This document shows positions 5,667-6,479 of a stretch of 6,479 bases of DNA, in pieces. Made by a program: the position numbers and the translations under genes. Within the stretch, counting starts at the first letter, position 1; each line of letters opens with the position of its first letter. This DNA comes from Spirochaetales bacterium (lineage in GTDB: Bacteria; Spirochaetota; Spirochaetia; SZUA-6; DRHE01). Below the pieces are notes generated by a model that made no database searches, was not told the origin of the DNA, and was given only the letters and a program-made list of their open reading frames with translations. The stretch spans positions 1 to 6,479 of the forward strand of contig DRHE01000218.1 of assembly GCA_011049745.1 (NCBI GenBank). Reading direction: 5' to 3'.

Positions 5667-6479
5667 GTTTTATCACTGGGGCTGTCTATCTCCTTATGCT
5701 GCCTGGTAAACCCGAGCCTAGCGGGCTAGAGGCTTTCTATAAAGACGCTCAGGTTAGTTTTCTTATTAATGATGTTCATTTTTTTGCGGATATTATAGCG
5801 GTGCCTTCCTACAGTATAGAGGGAAATATATAAAAACTCAGCTATCTCTTTGCTTGAAAATCCATTTTTTATCATATTGCAGATATCGATCTCCCTCCTG
5901 GTTAACTTCAAACTTTGCTGTGTTATTTTTCGACCGAATGAAGAGGTCAACCCATTCAATCCCCGCTCTATTAAATCAATAAATTTAGCCTCGCTATTTA
6001 AGCTGCTCATTCTCAATTTCTCTAAAACCGGAAGAAGCACAGCCTCTACATTAGCTATCACATCGTCTTTGACCTGCTGTTTTTCAAGCTCAATTTGCAT
6101 TAAAATTTCTCTCAAGGCCACATTCTTCTGCTCCAGCGCTGCTTTCTGCTCCAGAAGAGTTGCCTCCGAAGATAGCAGCGCCTCTTCCGTTCTTTTTAGC
6201 TCTGTGATGTCCCTCCCAACTGATTGAATCTCAACAAGTTTGCCCGCATCATCATATATTGCCCTTCTGAACCACTGCTGCCAGTGTTTCTCTCCATTAC
6301 TCTTTTCAATAATCTGAATACTCGTTGCAACAGGATGTTCCGGATCCACATTCTTGATATACTTAAGGATTTCTTTCTGATCCTCCGCTGTAAGATAGGG
6401 AAGAAGGCTCCGGCCAATAAGCTCCTCACGCTCTTTGCCGTAAGCTCGGCAGTAAGCCTGGTTGACAAAGGTAAGCGTA
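5627..6479. repeat. Right arm of the large imperfect inverted repeat
   Basis: This is the reverse-complement partner of 4387-5232 and continues to the window edge, so its true outer end is unknown. It contains the last 13 codons of the acetyltransferase, a 59-bp convergent intergenic gap (5667-5725), and the 3' part of a second regulator gene. Compared with the left arm, the gap carries extra bases just after the regulator stop codon, including a short palindrome CTAGCGGGCTAG (5718-5729). Confidence 0.92.
5726..6479 (-). CDS. PAS-LuxR transcriptional regulator, second copy (5' end outside window)
   Basis: This is the 3' part of a paralogue of the regulator at 3872-5140, facing it. The frame is open from the window edge (first full codon at 6478-6476, equal to Thr173 of the complete copy) to TAG at 5726. 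A GTG at 6349 is only an internal Val codon. It covers most of PAS domain 2, the coiled coil and the whole LuxR helix-turn-helix. About 250 residues align with no gap and 14 differences (complete copy first): E211K, N220H, R274L, A275S, I329M, T330S, D335E, T336A, Y338F, K347N, R348G, A360Q, G386E, T409I. There is no stop or frameshift, so it has been kept open. Eight of the changes fall in the linker between coiled coil and helix-turn-helix (329-360). It converges on the acetyltransferase gene with a 59-bp gap. Confidence 0.9.
   Translation of the reverse strand, partial: TLTFVNQAYCRAYGKEREELIGRSLLPYLTAEDQKEILKYIKNVDPEHPVATSIQIIEKSNGEKHWQQWFRRAIYDDAGKLVEIQSVGRDITELKRTEEALLSSEATLLEQKAALEQKNVALREILMQIELEKQQVKDDVIANVEAVLLPVLEKLRMSSLNSEAKFIDLIERGLNGLTSSFGRKITQQSLKLTRREIDICNMIKNGFSSKEIAEFLYISLYTVGRHRYNIRKKMNIINKKTNLSVFIESL

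Noticed and set aside
5667..5725. Bidirectional terminator in the convergent gap
   Set aside because: Only weak stems are present (a 4-bp CCCG/CGGG stem and a loose CCCC/GGGG pairing) without a T-run; not strong enough to call.
5600..5833. Plus-strand 77-codon frame after the acetyltransferase
   Set aside because: It overlaps the acetyltransferase end out of frame and then runs antisense to the second regulator, with no RBS.
5850..6227. Open frames antisense to the regulators (4639-5016 - and 5850-6227 +) that resemble each other
   Set aside because: They are shadows of the two regulator copies; their similarity only reflects the inverted repeat. They lack an RBS and have low-complexity composition.
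4387..6479. Insertion sequence or composite transposon bounded by inverted repeats
   Set aside because: The arms are regulator coding sequence, the spacer holds only an acetyltransferase fragment, and no transposase, terminal repeat or target duplication is visible.

Overview
The window looks like an accessory or degraded stretch of an anaerobic bacterial genome, most likely a Clostridia-type Firmicute. The basis is moderate GC, a PRK07757-like acetyltransferase ending in a cysteine cluster, PlsY, and a PAS-PAS-LuxR regulator of a kind common in syntrophic Firmicutes and some Deltaproteobacteria. There is no marker that fixes taxonomy, so this is a weak inference. No rRNA, tRNA, CRISPR or transposase is visible.

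Left part (1-2582, + strand): an iron(III)-type ABC uptake operon. It holds a 5'-truncated solute-binding protein, an intrinsic terminator, a permease and an ATPase. All three genes are damaged but still read open. The binding protein has lost its 5' end at an exact 101-bp inverted repeat (1-101 against 306-406). The permease appears to have lost about 200 internal codons in frame, so that permease domain 1 is fused to the tail of permease domain 2. The ATPase keeps every catalytic motif but is cut just after the nucleotide-binding domain and runs into a fragment of plsY.

Middle (2551-3725): a + strand plsY remnant with at least two internal deletions abuts a - strand UvrD-type helicase remnant. 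The helicase has lost both its Walker A end and its motif VI end. Together with the operon damage this is a run of abrupt joins between otherwise well-preserved coding pieces. That suggests either recent serial deletion or chimeric joining in the source DNA or assembly.

Right part (3726-6479): a recognisable promoter drives a complete 422-residue PAS-PAS-coiled coil-LuxR regulator. Downstream is an acetyltransferase gene without its proper N-terminus. Facing it on the - strand is a second, about 95% identical copy of the regulator, which runs off the window. The two regulators form the arms of a large imperfect inverted repeat (4387-5232 and 5627-6479) around a 394-bp spacer. The repeat includes the last codons of the acetyltransferase, so the left arm carries an antisense scrap of its 3' end. 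The arms are diverged, so the right-hand repeat is not a simple fold-back of one sequence. Both window ends lie inside inverted repeats, which makes an assembly or amplification origin a serious alternative.

I see no convincing new biological system. The notable content is the rearrangement pattern and the facing pair of diverged regulators.
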